Below are positions 34,560-45,019 of a DNA stretch of 64,000 nt, in pieces. The stretch is from Symsagittifera roscoffensis (lineage: Eukaryota; Xenacoelomorpha; Acoela; Convolutidae). Every line of letters starts with the position of its first letter. The first letter of the stretch is position 1. The position numbers and the translations under genes are program-made. Below the pieces are notes generated by a model, which searched no databases, was not told the DNA's origin, and saw nothing but the letters and a program-made list of their open reading frames with translations. Where the stretch lies: positions 9,250,633 through 9,314,632 of the forward strand of contig NC_087069.1 of the NCBI RefSeq assembly GCF_963678635.1, in the 5' to 3' direction.

Positions 34560-34730
34560 CGAAATGAAAAATGGATTAAAATCGATTATAATGGATTTTA
34601 TTGGGTTTTTGAGTTGTAAAAAAAAGCAGTAAAAATCCCTAAAAATCCATTTTAAGGCTAAACGGGTCATGAAAATCGATTATAAGGGTTAAGTTGTTCG
34701 CTGATATAATCCATTATAATCGATTATTTT
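34560..34730. repeat. GATTATAATC-type motif cluster
   Basis: Several copies of AAAATCGATTATAA and related phrases, the same palindromic family as the block A insert at 1712-2685. Confidence 0.6.
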
Positions 34731-35325
34731 CCATAAAAATTATGTTCGGTTTTTTTTTTGTAAATTCTGGGATTTTATTTTTGTAAAGTTGATACCTACT
34801 GTTAACCTAAATTTCTTTTAGCGAGTTGGTAAGATTTTTTTTCTGGGAGGTTTTAAAACAAAGAGGTTTCAGGTTGCTCCCTGTTTTAAATCTTTATTTA
34901 TTATTACTATTTATCTTTAAGTTGTAGCATTATCCCTTTTAAGTCAACAAAAGGATATTGATCTGCTCTTTTAGAGGACGTGATAATTTGTTTTGTCATT
35001 CTCTCCTGGTTAAAAACAGAACTAACCTACAAAAAACCGCTTTTTGACCAATTTAATGCAAAAATCACCAATACTACCAACAATTTGGAAATATGCATAG
35101 TTAGTTACAAACACATCTTTCGATCAACGAATCTGAACGAAGTCAATCAACCTAAATTTGCTCATTTTGACGTCAGATTTCAGTTTTTCGCTGATTTCAA
35201 CACCTAAACACTATGTCCAAAAGGCTAATTAATCAAAAATGCTTCAATTTTTGGCCAATTATATTGCCCAAGGTCATCGATATTGCCTTCAATTTGGTAT
35301 TACCAATACATTTTTGTTGTTTCAG

Positions 35326-35551
35326 TAGTTCTTCGAGGTCAAATGCGAACTCAACCATACAGATTGCTCATTTCCAGTGAACAAACTTCGCCGAATTACT
35401 ACAGCCGTGAAATGAACATGAACACAAAATCGCAGCTCATTTGGGTTCAAACTGACGCCAGTCAAATCTGTTCACGGATGTCGTCACCTGTCGTTTCGCC
35501 ATCAGCCAATCAGAGAGCTCCATGTGTTGTTCTGGTACACACTGTGCTGAG
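35326..35551 (+). CDS. sim: single-minded-like bHLH-PAS exon (end of PAS-B)
   Basis: The exon follows acceptor ttgtttcag (ending 35325) and ends at GAG/GTTGGT. It accepts the phase-1 codon of the previous exon and continues the domain with VLRGQMRTQPYRLL, IWVQTDASQI and PCVVLVHTVL, the usual GQ-x-x-T-x-x-YRLL, WVQ-x-x-A and C-I-V-x-V-N-Y-V-L blocks of SIM PAS-B. Between YRLL and IWVQT there are about 17 extra residues (ISSEQTSPNYYSREMNMN), and a second, shorter extension precedes PCVV, so the loops of this PAS-B are longer than usual. No equivalent follows copy 1. Downstream exons for the C-terminal part are not recognised in the window. Confidence 0.8.
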
Positions 35552-35999
35552 GTTGGTATAATTAGTAGCAAACAGTTGGAACAGACAGAAATATTTAAGA
35601 AGAGCAATCCTGCAATTTTGAGATTTTTTTAAGTTGACTTCGAGTCTTAAAAATTAGCTTTTGCATGCAAAATTTTCTGAAATAGATAATTTGCTGTTTT
35701 AATTAATCTATCTGCTCCAATATTTTGCAACTCTGTTTACCAATTTCTTAGGTTGCTTTCAAAATTTGAATAATTTCCTTTTTCAAGTAGAAATGAAGCT
35801 CCTTAAAATCAGTTTCAGCTCTCAAAGATCGTTTTCAGTAATACCCGTAATAGGTTTTTACGGATATTATTCGATTATATCGCATCTTCATTGTCATTGT
35901 CTGTTTTTATCGAATTATGCTTGGTTGAATTTTTAGTCTTTTGCCACATACTCGTTTTTTGATCACTTATGATTGCCATTGTCTTCAAATTTTTATATA
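35552..35999. other. intron or 3' flank of the sim-like gene, nothing recognised
   Basis: AT-rich sequence with no exon, RNA or element that I can support. Confidence 0.4.
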
Positions 36000-36215
36000 T
36001 TTTTTTTCAATCGAAAGGTCGGATGTTCGAGGCCCACCATGATCCGTGCTCGTTGCTTGAGGGTGAAGCAACATTACCCAGCCCAGAAAAATAACCAAAA
36101 AAATTGCATGTAGTTCTTAAACAGGGGCACAACAGCGGTTCGCCGTGATGAGCTGTACAGCTCTTGTGTTGGTACTTTCCCCCGTGGATAAATGATCTTA
36201 ATCTTAATCAAATTT
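36000..36215 (+). mobile_element. SINE-like fragment
   Basis: Contains a B-box-like TGTTCGAGGCC (10 of 11 to the tRNA consensus), a moderately GC-rich body and a 3' tail of short repeats (AATGATCTTAATCTTAATC). No A box is visible, so it would be 5'-truncated. The assignment is tentative. Confidence 0.35.
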
Positions 36216-36386
36216 TTCAATGAAATCAATGTCATGATAAATTCACAGAGTGTAATTGATAAAATTGGATTTTGATGGCTGTTTTAAACGAACAAAATAA
36301 ACAATTACTTTTAAACATAAAATCTATCAAGTGGTCTAAATTTGACCTCGTATGCTTAACAGTTGATTTAATACTTAAAAGGGCGG

Positions 36387-36600
36387 TGATGTGATTTCAA
36401 TTTATTTACTGTTGTTAGCAATTGTTATGTAACCCTTCTAACAGGTCACTTACTTATGACCTTCACTATTTCATTCTCTCCGGCGGAGAGACTGCTCTCT
36501 TCACTGTTTAATGTTTTAACTTTAGACTAATTCACTTTTATTCTTCTATTTTTTTTAATTGTATAAAGTAGAATTAGCTGTAACAAAGTAACATTTTAAT
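36387..36600 (+). repeat. 5' LTR of a Ty3/gypsy element
   Basis: About 200 bases from TGATGTGATTTCAA to the GCTGTAA region are repeated at 43734-43930 with roughly 10 percent divergence. Both copies include CTCTCCGGCGGAGAGA, a GC-rich palindrome in the likely promoter region. The 5' copy ends just before the primer-binding site at 36602. The divergence implies an old insertion. Confidence 0.85.
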
Positions 36601-36601
36601 A

Positions 36602-36612
36602 TGGCGCAGTCA
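36602..36612 (+). promoter_or_regulatory. primer-binding site, tRNA-Ser type
   Basis: TGGCGCAGTCA directly follows the 5' LTR. TGGCGCAGTC is the serine-tRNA-type primer site known from insect 17.6/297-like elements. Confidence 0.6.
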
Positions 36613-37745
36613 AATAACGAATCTAACGTGAGAGGAATAACTCCATTTTGGCAGAACCATACGGTGGACTCGCCTATTCCTTGGGAAGATTGAAGTGATC
36701 TCTTTAATTTAGCTATTATCGCAAAAGAAAACATAGACATCGAAAAACTACTCAATCCTTCGGAAAGACACCACCCCAACCACCAGCATTGGAAAATCCA
36801 ACGGATAACGAATCGGAAAGCCAAAGAAAAATTAGAATAGAAAAAACATCCAAGAACAAAGACGATACGACGATGAGGAAACGACATCTAATAAATCAGA
36901 AATCGGAATGAGAATAGAAGAAACTGACAAGAAACTACAATCGATCCTGTACCTTAGGAAACGAGGGAAAACTAATTTTCGAACAAAACTTCACAAAGGT
37001 AAAAATACTACAAATTTCGTTCATAGAGTTCTGGGAATAATTAGCAACCGCTTTCTTCAGGAAGACGAACGTCACCTTTGAAAGGCACAAATCTTCAAAC
37101 AGGAAACAACGAGACAGAGAGGCATTCGAACATTTTTGTGGAGCAATAGCCGAACTGGCTAAAAAGTGTGCCATAGCAGCGGGAGAGGAAGAATGGATCA
37201 GTGACTTCTTCATAAAAAACATGAAAATCTATGACATACAACAAAAACTCCTGACCGAAACACTACCTCCGCGAGAACCACTTAAGGTGGCACTCATCGA
37301 CGAAAAGGGAATTTTAAACCATTTAAAACTATCAAACGATTTTAAATCCAACGGACCATCCGTACTCGAGTCTCATAATCATTTTAATGTCAAAAGAGAA
37401 CCAACTCTGAATATTGAACGTATCAACACCTGTATGAAATGTGGCGGGACTATTTCAAAAGGCCATTTAGCTGTTTGTCCAGGGAAGGAAATTACTTGTA
37501 CATCCTGTAAATTTAAAGCTCAATGTACCAGACTCTGTAAATCTTGTCGCAAAAATGTAAACATTGAAAATACCCAAATTGTAGATAATGCAGATTTTAA
37601 TCCTTCGAATCATCCGGATGTAAATATTGACCATGTAGATAGAGAAGGTGTGCATAACGCATGGTCGGAATCTGGACAAAGTGAAATTGACGATTATTCT
37701 GTTTTAAATACGTCTAGGACTGAGCGTCTGGTCCTTTGTTCGTTG
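36613..37745 (+). pseudogene. Ty3/gypsy gag, decayed
   Basis: Gag would form the virus-like particle. The first 600 bases contain frame breaks. From 37221 to about 37740 a continuous frame carries a cysteine/histidine-rich region: CMKCGG, then GHLAVC, then CTSCKFKAQC and CKSC. This differs from a classic CCHC knuckle and looks like a larger zinc-binding module; similar long Cys arrays occur in some gypsy-like Gags. The frame continues as an acidic linker (ESGQSEIDDYSV) and is then lost at the poly-C boundary of an antisense insert. The neighbouring protease resumes near 38640. Confidence 0.65.
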
Positions 37746-37749
37746 AATT

Positions 37750-38640
37750 CCCCCCCCCCCCCCCCCTGGCGGCGGCGTCTCTCTTTTGTAATTTCATACT
37801 TGGCATATTGAGTACGATTATTGTATCGTTAGACGGATCATTTATCGGTGACGTCATTTTTACGTAACTAGTCAGCTTTATATCGAACAAGTTAGTAAGA
37901 TCTTCATCGGTTTGAAATGCTATCCCATATAACCCTTGGCTTGAGGAGATTGGTAACCACCTTATTTTTGAGATATACAAGTTTCCGGCGGAATCGCTCC
38001 AATTGTATTTTGCGTATTTGATAATCCATTTTTTTGTAGCGGTTCATCAGGGTTCTTCTAACTTCCTGATATTGCTTGAGCGAAGTAGTTGTACTAAGCC
38101 GGCGGTCGCAGTATCTTGACCACATCGTGGGTAGATGGGTTGAATGATCGGATTGTAACTTAGGCAGGTCGGCGGATTGTTTAGGAAGCATCTCGATTTT
38201 AAAGCAGGTTAATTTATACTCCGTATATCGATTTTTCAAGTTCCCCACCCTGACTAATCTGAGGGACTGGTTGTGATAACGACTGGTTTACCTGTGTACG
38301 AACTATTCCAAGTGCCATTACTAATGAATCTTTCGCTGTGATACCGGTACTTAAGCGAACGAAGTTTGATATTCCGTTTCCTACGATATATAGTAGGTCG
38401 GCGACGATATTGGCGGCGACGACCGAAGCGACTACGCCTAGTACGCATCTTGTATTTCCGCGCATACATGTATCTGAATATAGGGTTAGTTAGCACAGTG
38501 GACACTGAAGGCGGCGGCTGAGAGACGATCTTCATCTTGGAAGCCAGGCAGTCGAGCACGGAACGGTACTCACTCGGCCCCCAGGTGGCGCGAACCACCC
38601 GGCGACAGGGGCTAGGTAATTTCCCGCGGTTGCATCTTAA
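37750..38640 (-). pseudogene. circovirus-like (CRESS-DNA virus) capsid-like insert, antisense, broken
   Basis: On the minus strand a potential ATG at 38448 opens a strongly basic N terminus (RRSRFGRRRQYRRRP, then YRRKR), as in capsid proteins of circoviruses and related circular Rep-encoding ssDNA viruses. It is followed in other frames by YTEYKLTCFKIEMLP and finally by LYGIAFQTDE and DIKLTSYVKM, matching in position the Y-K-I-x-K-V-x-V-x-x-x-P and the C-terminal beta-strand pattern of that family. The span, about 680 bases or 225 residues, is the usual capsid length. There are frame changes near 38250 and 37980, so it is not a functional gene. The insert is bounded on one side by 17 C residues (37750-37766) and is GC-richer than its surroundings. 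No Rep gene was seen. The identification is by pattern only. Confidence 0.55.
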
Positions 38641-40505
38641 ATACGCAATAACCGGCGATTATCATTATATCGGTGTCACACTGTCACAATTTCACGAACT
38701 CCTCGATAAAGAAAACCAAGTAATCCTAAACATACAAGTTGACTCCGCTAGTCCGATTAACTTTCTCGAGAAGAACATTCTCCACGAATTGAAACTAGGA
38801 CACCCCTAACTAAAAAATTATCCGGTGGATAAGGCAACCAAAGACTTATACTGCGGGTTAACGCACAACGCCATAATCATTTCTGGAAAAGTGATAATAC
38901 CTATCTTTTCAGAGGATGGTCACACGACGACTGCCATTTTTTTTTTACAGAAGGACATGAGAGGAACGTACTCGAAAACGACAACTTGCCTAAAGTGAGG
39001 ATTGAAGTATCAGATAAGTACTTTCCACACTTCCAGACAAACAAGTCGTGTAAATCCAAAAATTTTACATCAACAGCAGAAACAGAAAGGGAAATCAATA
39101 ACATCTCCAACATGTTTAAAAATTTATTCCTTCGGATTGGAAAAATAAAAAATCAGATGAAAATCACCCATTTTCACGAACCGCTAAAACCCATTCAATT
39201 AAAAGGCAGACGAGTTCCCCTTCATTTACTTGATTCAGTTGAAACTGAACTTAACGGAATAAAGAACGAAGAACATAATAAAAAAGTAGAAAAATGCGAG
39301 GAAGATCGGTTTATCAGCCCAATTGTTATTACTTGTAAAAAAGACAAAACGATCAAGTTGGCTTTACACTCTAATTTTATTAACAAACAGATATACAAGA
39401 ATAAATATCAGATGGCGAAAATCCACGAATTTTTAGGCAACGTAGTGGCACACATTTCGAAAGATTCCGTTGGGGAAGTGTGGTTTACAAATGTGGATTT
39501 GAAAAAGCATACAGCCAACTCGCCTTAGACAATTTTACTAGCAACTAATTTAATTTTAGTATAGTGGGCGGAGATATTACTGGTATTTACCAATTTTAAC
39601 TGGCTTTTACGGCTTGGGATATATGTCTAACGTATTCCAAAGAGTTATGGACTCAACGCTAGGTCGATTCCTTTTTTTAAAATGTTGTTTAGATGACATT
39701 TTCATTGCATCCAAAAGAAGTTTTTTAGACCACTAAAACAATGTGTTAAAAATCTGGTCAACGTTAGACGATTGCAATTTTGCTGTCAAATGGTCAAAAT
39801 GCAAATTCTTCTAAAAATAAATCGAATGGCTGGGATCTAAAATCTCGAATACAGGACTTTCCCCTTTTTTCGACAAAACGAAAGCAATAAAGGATTTACC
39901 CATCCCAAAAAGTTTTAAAGAGCTAAGATAATTTTTCGGATCTTTAAATCAATAAATTAAATTTGTGCTAAATTTAGCATTTTAAGGAAGTCCGCTCCGA
40001 CATCTGCTAAATGAGAAATCTATTTTCCATTGGAATATCGACCATACAAGAGCTTTCGAGAAAATCATACAAGAGATCATCAGTCTTACAGATAATACTC
40101 ATTTCAACGTAAAGCGTAAAACCAGAATAAAAGCTGCCCTTTCACATAATGGGTTAGGAGCCTCCCTAAAACAACTCCACGGGAACAATTGGAAAACGAT
40201 CTCATTTGCTTCATGGATCTTAAACCCTCACAAGTCGAAAAATTCAACAAATAAATTAGAACTTTTGGGAGTTGTCTGGGCTGTTGAACACTATAAAAAC
40301 TACCTTTATGGCTCAGATTTCAAAAATTTTACAGATCATAAAGCCCTACTTTCTGCCCTGTCAACAAACAACGGAAAAAAAAACATACCATACCAGATTA
40401 ACAAGATGGGTTGATCGATTACAACCATTTAATTTTACAATCAAACATCTCGCAGGAAAAAACATGGGTTTCACCGATCTAATTTCAAGAATTCCATCTG
40501 GATAG
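38641..40505 (+). pseudogene. Ty3/gypsy pol: protease, reverse transcriptase, RNase H
   Basis: Decayed pol in several frames. Protease: VILNIQVDSASPINFL at 38726-38770, with DSAS in place of DTGA or DSGA. RT: FISPIVITCKKD, KLALHSNFINKQIYKNKYQM and VWFTNVDLKK (38986-39528), then FYGLGYMSNVFQRVMDSTLG and the active-site box CLDDIFIASK (39608-39720), the YLDD motif with Cys for Tyr. RNase H: SHNGLGASLKQL, SFASWILNP, KLELLGVVWAVEHYKNYLYG, FTDHKALLSAL (40130-40360), ending FTDLISRIPSG at 40503. The domain order is that of Ty3/gypsy. Several stops and frameshifts separate the pieces. Confidence 0.85.
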
Positions 40506-41129
40506 GCCCTACCCCCATTACATTATGACAAAAAATTCGTAGTCTCGAAATAGATAAATTTAAGAAATCAATTAGTACTTCGGAGAAACAAAGAAAGACA
40601 TACAGTGCTGTTGGTTCAAATTTGAAAAATTTCATTTAGGCAAGATTACATAATTACCTTATAGCTTCAGTATTAAAACTAAGTAACTCGGCTTTTCCAA
40701 TTTGCTCATCAAATCACAATCGAACTGAAACTTTTACTTCGAAATGTATTACCTCGAATTATTCAAAACCTAATTCTTTAATCATTTCTATTTATTATTC
40801 TGCAATTTTATATTTTTCAATTCTTAATTATAGCATAAAAAGTTCCACTTCAGATAGAAAAATTGTAAATACTGTTATTAGGGAAAAAAATTTTTTTTAA
40901 ATTATTCCGTCCACTTTCGGTATTCAAATATCCCTGGATTTCCCACTATCATCTGACCACGTGAATCTTTTGAATAAATACCGAGAAAATCTGAAGTTGC
41001 CTGAACGTCCCTTGGATTTAAATACCTCAAGTAGCAAGTAGCTCTCCAAACCGAAGATGACCCATTGTTGAGCCCTATCGTAAAAGCACTTCAGAACAAA
41101 GTGGAGACGATTAATGTGAATTCACCTTA
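40506..41129. other. interior of the Ty3/gypsy element, no clear domain
   Basis: The spacer between RNase H and integrase. AT-rich with many stops in all frames; presumably decayed pol sequence. Confidence 0.5.
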
Positions 41130-42965
41130 CTTCAAACACTTTACAAGAGATTCACACGAACCCGACTGATTGCTTTATATGAACGGTAAATTCGCTAAAC
41201 ATTTTACCCCGAGAAACGCAATGATGAAAACTCTCCATGACACACATCCCGGTCATTTTGGAATGTGCTTTGCCCAATACATCTGGTGGCATCATATTAA
41301 CAGACAACTCTATTTTTATGGCATAAACTGCTCAGTATGTACGAAGACGGGTAATATAAACTAAATAGCATAATTCCTAATTCTCAAATTAGCAAATTTT
41401 CACTCCTTACTGGAACCCAACGAAGAACTCAATCTAGATTTTGCCGGTCCTTTAGATTCACACTGGGGATTGAATAAATGCATTCTACTCTGCATCGATC
41501 GATTTTCAAAGATTCTTTCGCCAAAAATTTCTTCATCAATTTCGTCAAAAACTGTCATCGATTCTATTCAAGATCCATGGCATACCTTATTCAATTAGAA
41601 TAGATCACGCATCTTGCTTTTTAAGTCAGGATTTTAAGTTATTTTGTGACCCAAACAATATCAAACTAATATTTTGTTTAGTGGGAGATCATCGCTCCGA
41701 CGGATTAATTGAGAAAGTTGTACATACTCTAAAAATTAAACTGTTGGATATGGCTCAGGAAGCCCAAAAACTTACTCACAAGACGCTGTCTCAAAAATGA
41801 TCTGAAACCTTCGATCTTCTTACCAATCAAAAACCAAAAGTCTCCCTTCAAAATATTTTTAATAGAAAATCAAACACTTTTTGGAAACATCTGGCTTCTG
41901 GTAAACTATCCAATGGACTTTTAGACAAAGAAAAATCAATACTTTCCAAAGAGAGAGCAAAAGACTAGAATGCGCACAACAGAACGGAAGATAGATACAA
42001 AGATACACTGATCTCCAAGAAAAATTTGACACCCGCAGAGAAGGGTTACGATACAGACTACGCATCCACTTTAAAGCCCTCATCCTCTAGAATACCGCTT
42101 CAAAGTCCATTTAAAGGTAATTTCCTAGGGAAAACAAATGGGAGCATCAATGAGAAACCCGTTTTATAGGGGTTAAACAAAAAAATCATAAACACCTCTA
42201 GTTCGACTGTAGAACTATCCGACGGAAAAATAATCAGAAAATCAGATATTGCCACTCCTAAATCAAACTCTTCAAAAACCAGATCTTTAAAAGGCAACAT
42301 ATCTTTTCGCTATATCATATAACCCCGAAAACAGCAACCCAGGAAAAGAAAACAAACCAAAATGGGATACTCAGATAACAACACAAGGATACGAGTGTCG
42401 AGAGCCTCCTCAAAGTCTTCACGAAGACAACCTCCTCGTTCCAAGAAGTCGACAAGTTTGCCAGTTTACCTTGCTTCGGATGAGTTTATTATTATTCCCT
42501 CGGATATTTCCGATATTAGTGATTGAGAATGGATAGCTGGAGGTTTTCCGTGTAAAGACGAGGTTAGGGAGCGAAATATTTCCGATTCCATTAACAATTT
42601 AAAACACGATGATAACCTTTTTATTTCTCGCGAAACAAATAATAATTAGGACTGAGATTTCTGAAGATAACGATAGCCCTATCGACAAGCTACCAATGCA
42701 GTGCCCAATCAGCAGCATCCCAGCAGAGCGAAACACTACAACACAGTGCCCAATCTCAATCACTCCGGCGGGTCTTCCACGGCCACAGAAGTAATGAACG
42801 CTAAAAACAACTCGGCCACACCACTGGAGGAGGACTCTCCAACAAATTTACCAGTCTACGAGATATTGGACTCATCAGACGAGGCCTAGCCTACTCCAAA
42901 GACCCCGCCTAAACTTGGTAACGAACCACCTATTATACGCCGGTCTAGTAGAAAGGTTCTTTGGT
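41130..42965 (+). pseudogene. Ty3/gypsy integrase and C-terminal tail
   Basis: The zinc-binding part has HDTHPGHFGM and then CSVCTKTG (41240-41350), an HHCC arrangement. The catalytic core has LDFAGP and CILLCIDRFSK (41430-41515), then RIDHASCFLSQDFKLFC and VGDHRSDGLIEKVVHTLK (41600-41735); the D, D and E positions are all recognisable. The C-terminal tail (42300-42965) is low in motifs and ends PPIIRRSSRKV, a common ending of gypsy integrases. Frames change several times, so the enzyme is dead. No env gene was found after it. Confidence 0.8.
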
Positions 42966-43733
42966 AAGAGACACTTCATAGATGTTGTAGATTTGCCTCA
43001 AGAGACCTCTGGTCGGCATTGAATCCGATCATACTGGTCAACAACGGCAGTGAAAACCTGGACACTACCCACAAAGAAACTCCGTTGGAGTTAGTGACTA
43101 TTGAATCGGACCCTTCTTCGCCTGATCAAATTTCAACGTCATCGATGGACGAATCTTAAAAAATTGCGGTGGACAATTTTGATGATAACACGGAACTCGA
43201 CAGTGAACTGTTTAATGCTGAATTAGAAAAATTCATCAATTGTTTTAGAAACTGTTAATCGTATCTTGACCATAAACATTTTCGCCTGTCGGTGCTATGT
43301 TTTCTTGTCAGTTTAAATTTTTTTCTCCCCGATACTCATTGGATTATTAACCACGCAGTTATTCCCTCGGATCAGTCAATGCATTCTCATTAATGTTTGG
43401 TTAATCGTAAATTTTAATGTAACCTCTCATACCATAGCTCAACTTCATACATTACCCTAAGTCAGTAACTTCCTAAAGAATTTTTACTCCACAACCTTGC
43501 TGATTCATATTCGGCTACTTATACTACATCCGTCGGATGTCGGATACCTTCTGTTTTACAGCAGTTAATTTCTCATATCATTTCTCATATTATTAAACAC
43601 TGTTATCTTAATTCATAATTCAAGTACTTTAACGGTGCTTTAAATTTAGATTTGTTCCTTAAAGGGGGAGAAAGGATGCAGTTAATTAGATAATCAGTTA
43701 ATTTTGCAATTCAAATTTTTTTGATTGGAGGAA
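42966..43733. other. 3' part of the Ty3/gypsy element with polypurine tract
   Basis: No protein recognised. A polypurine tract AAAGGGGGAGAAAGG lies at 43661-43675 and normally marks the 3' LTR boundary. The LTR homology starts 58 bases later, so either the 5' LTR lost its first bases or the 3' copy carries a small insertion. Confidence 0.6.
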
Positions 43734-43930
43734 TGATGTGATTTCAACTTATTTACTATTGTTAGCAATTGTTACGTAACTTTCTGACAGGTCACTTACT
43801 TATGACCTTCACTATTTCATTCTCTCCGGCGGAGAGAATGCTCTCTTCACTTTTTAATGTTTCAACTTTAGACTATTTCACTTTTATTCTTTTATTCTTT
43901 TAATTGCATAAAGTAGAGTTAGCTGTAATT
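43734..43930 (+). repeat. 3' LTR of the Ty3/gypsy element
   Basis: Repeats 36387-36585 with scattered substitutions. The last bases diverge after GCTGTAA, so the right end is altered. Confidence 0.85.
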
Positions 43931-44640
43931 CCTTACTAGGTCGCGTTCAAGGTTGCCAATGCCGCAAAGTCTAGTCAAATTACACAAATTTTGTTTGTTT
44001 TAGCCACACAGGCGGATTTAATACTGTTAGAAACAGTCCACCTGGCCAAATCGGTGATCAGACGTTTGGAAGTTGCGAAGATCTGTCCGAATTTATTTCA
44101 ACTAAATTTGTCGATCGGAAGCGGAAAATGAAAAAGCACAATAACAGAAGTCAACAACTGAATTAGCTGCGATAGAACAACTCAAATAGTACATGCATTC
44201 TTTTAATTTGTCATTACACGTTAAGGGGGAGATTTTTCTCTTGGGATGAGCCCATTTCTTTCTGTTCGGGATCTAAACAAGTGACCCATGAAAATAACCC
44301 AATCAGTAGCTGAAATGATAGGTGTCCTATATTTGTAACTATATTGTCAACCTTGATAAACTGTTCCTATCCAATAAAATCGACATAGTTTTCGGGCAGT
44401 TATGAATCTGCTGAATTTGAAGTCATTACTCGTTGCTTTGCTGGCTGCAGATCTGGCGTGCAGGTATAGTGCTAAGAAGAATATGAAGATGAAGTTTTTG
44501 TCCAACAAAAATAAATTATATTCAAAAACAAATACTCAAGTATTAATATAATGGTTAAAATGTTTGCGTCAAAGTTACAAAAAATATACACGAAGATTGA
44601 GATGATAGACAACAAAACATAGAAATCTAGAATCCGTATG
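43931..44640 (+). mobile_element. possible 3' end of another LTR element
   Basis: Contains a second polypurine-like tract (TTAAGGGGGAGATT at 44221) followed by about 170 bases ending near an AATAAA (44375). This looks like the end of a retroelement followed by an LTR, but no partner LTR was found in the window. The assignment is weak. Confidence 0.3.
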
Positions 44641-44729
44641 TTTTTTTGTTAGTGGCTGATGGTCCCTTATATCGTTTCGTCTGCAGCTCCAACTCGTGTG
44701 TCACGCTTATTTTCAAAACTCGAAAGTTT

Positions 44730-44940
44730 TTAAATTGCGAAAATCAATTTGAGCGTCGTCTCTTCTGTAGAACAGCGACTGTGGCAATCGCAGAATTTGC
44801 TAAGAGCTGGAAAACCCAATTTTTCCAATCCGGAGTAATGTACGAACCTATGGGCGCAGTTTTTAATGCACTGTATTGTATATTCGTCATCGAGGAGGTG
44901 CTGCAAATTTTGAAACTTCGGAAACTTCTTCAAAACAGAA
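44730..44940 (-). pseudogene. AIG1/GIMAP-like GTPase, C-terminal exon
   Basis: A minus-strand frame reads LKKFPKFQNLQHLLDD, then YTIQCIKNCAHRFVHYSG. The I-x-x-C-x-x-R-F/Y-x-x-F/Y pattern resembles the end of the AIG1 GTPase domain (compare KKCGGRYHVF). It lies about 100 bases downstream, in gene direction, of the last unit of the 284-bp array, with an in-frame stop between, so splicing is needed to join them. The exon edges are uncertain. Confidence 0.45.
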
Positions 44941-45019
44941 CGCAAAGTACTCGTTCGCTAGTCTGCCGTCACTTTTCCCTCACCTCTTCCCGATTTAATA
45001 GGACAGATTACAACAAAAC

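Noticed and set aside
38600-38640. CRESS-virus replication origin (TAATATTAC-type nonanucleotide) next to the capsid-like insert
   Set aside because: The best minus-strand match, GGAAATTAC, is only 6 of 9, and no stem-loop with it was convincing.
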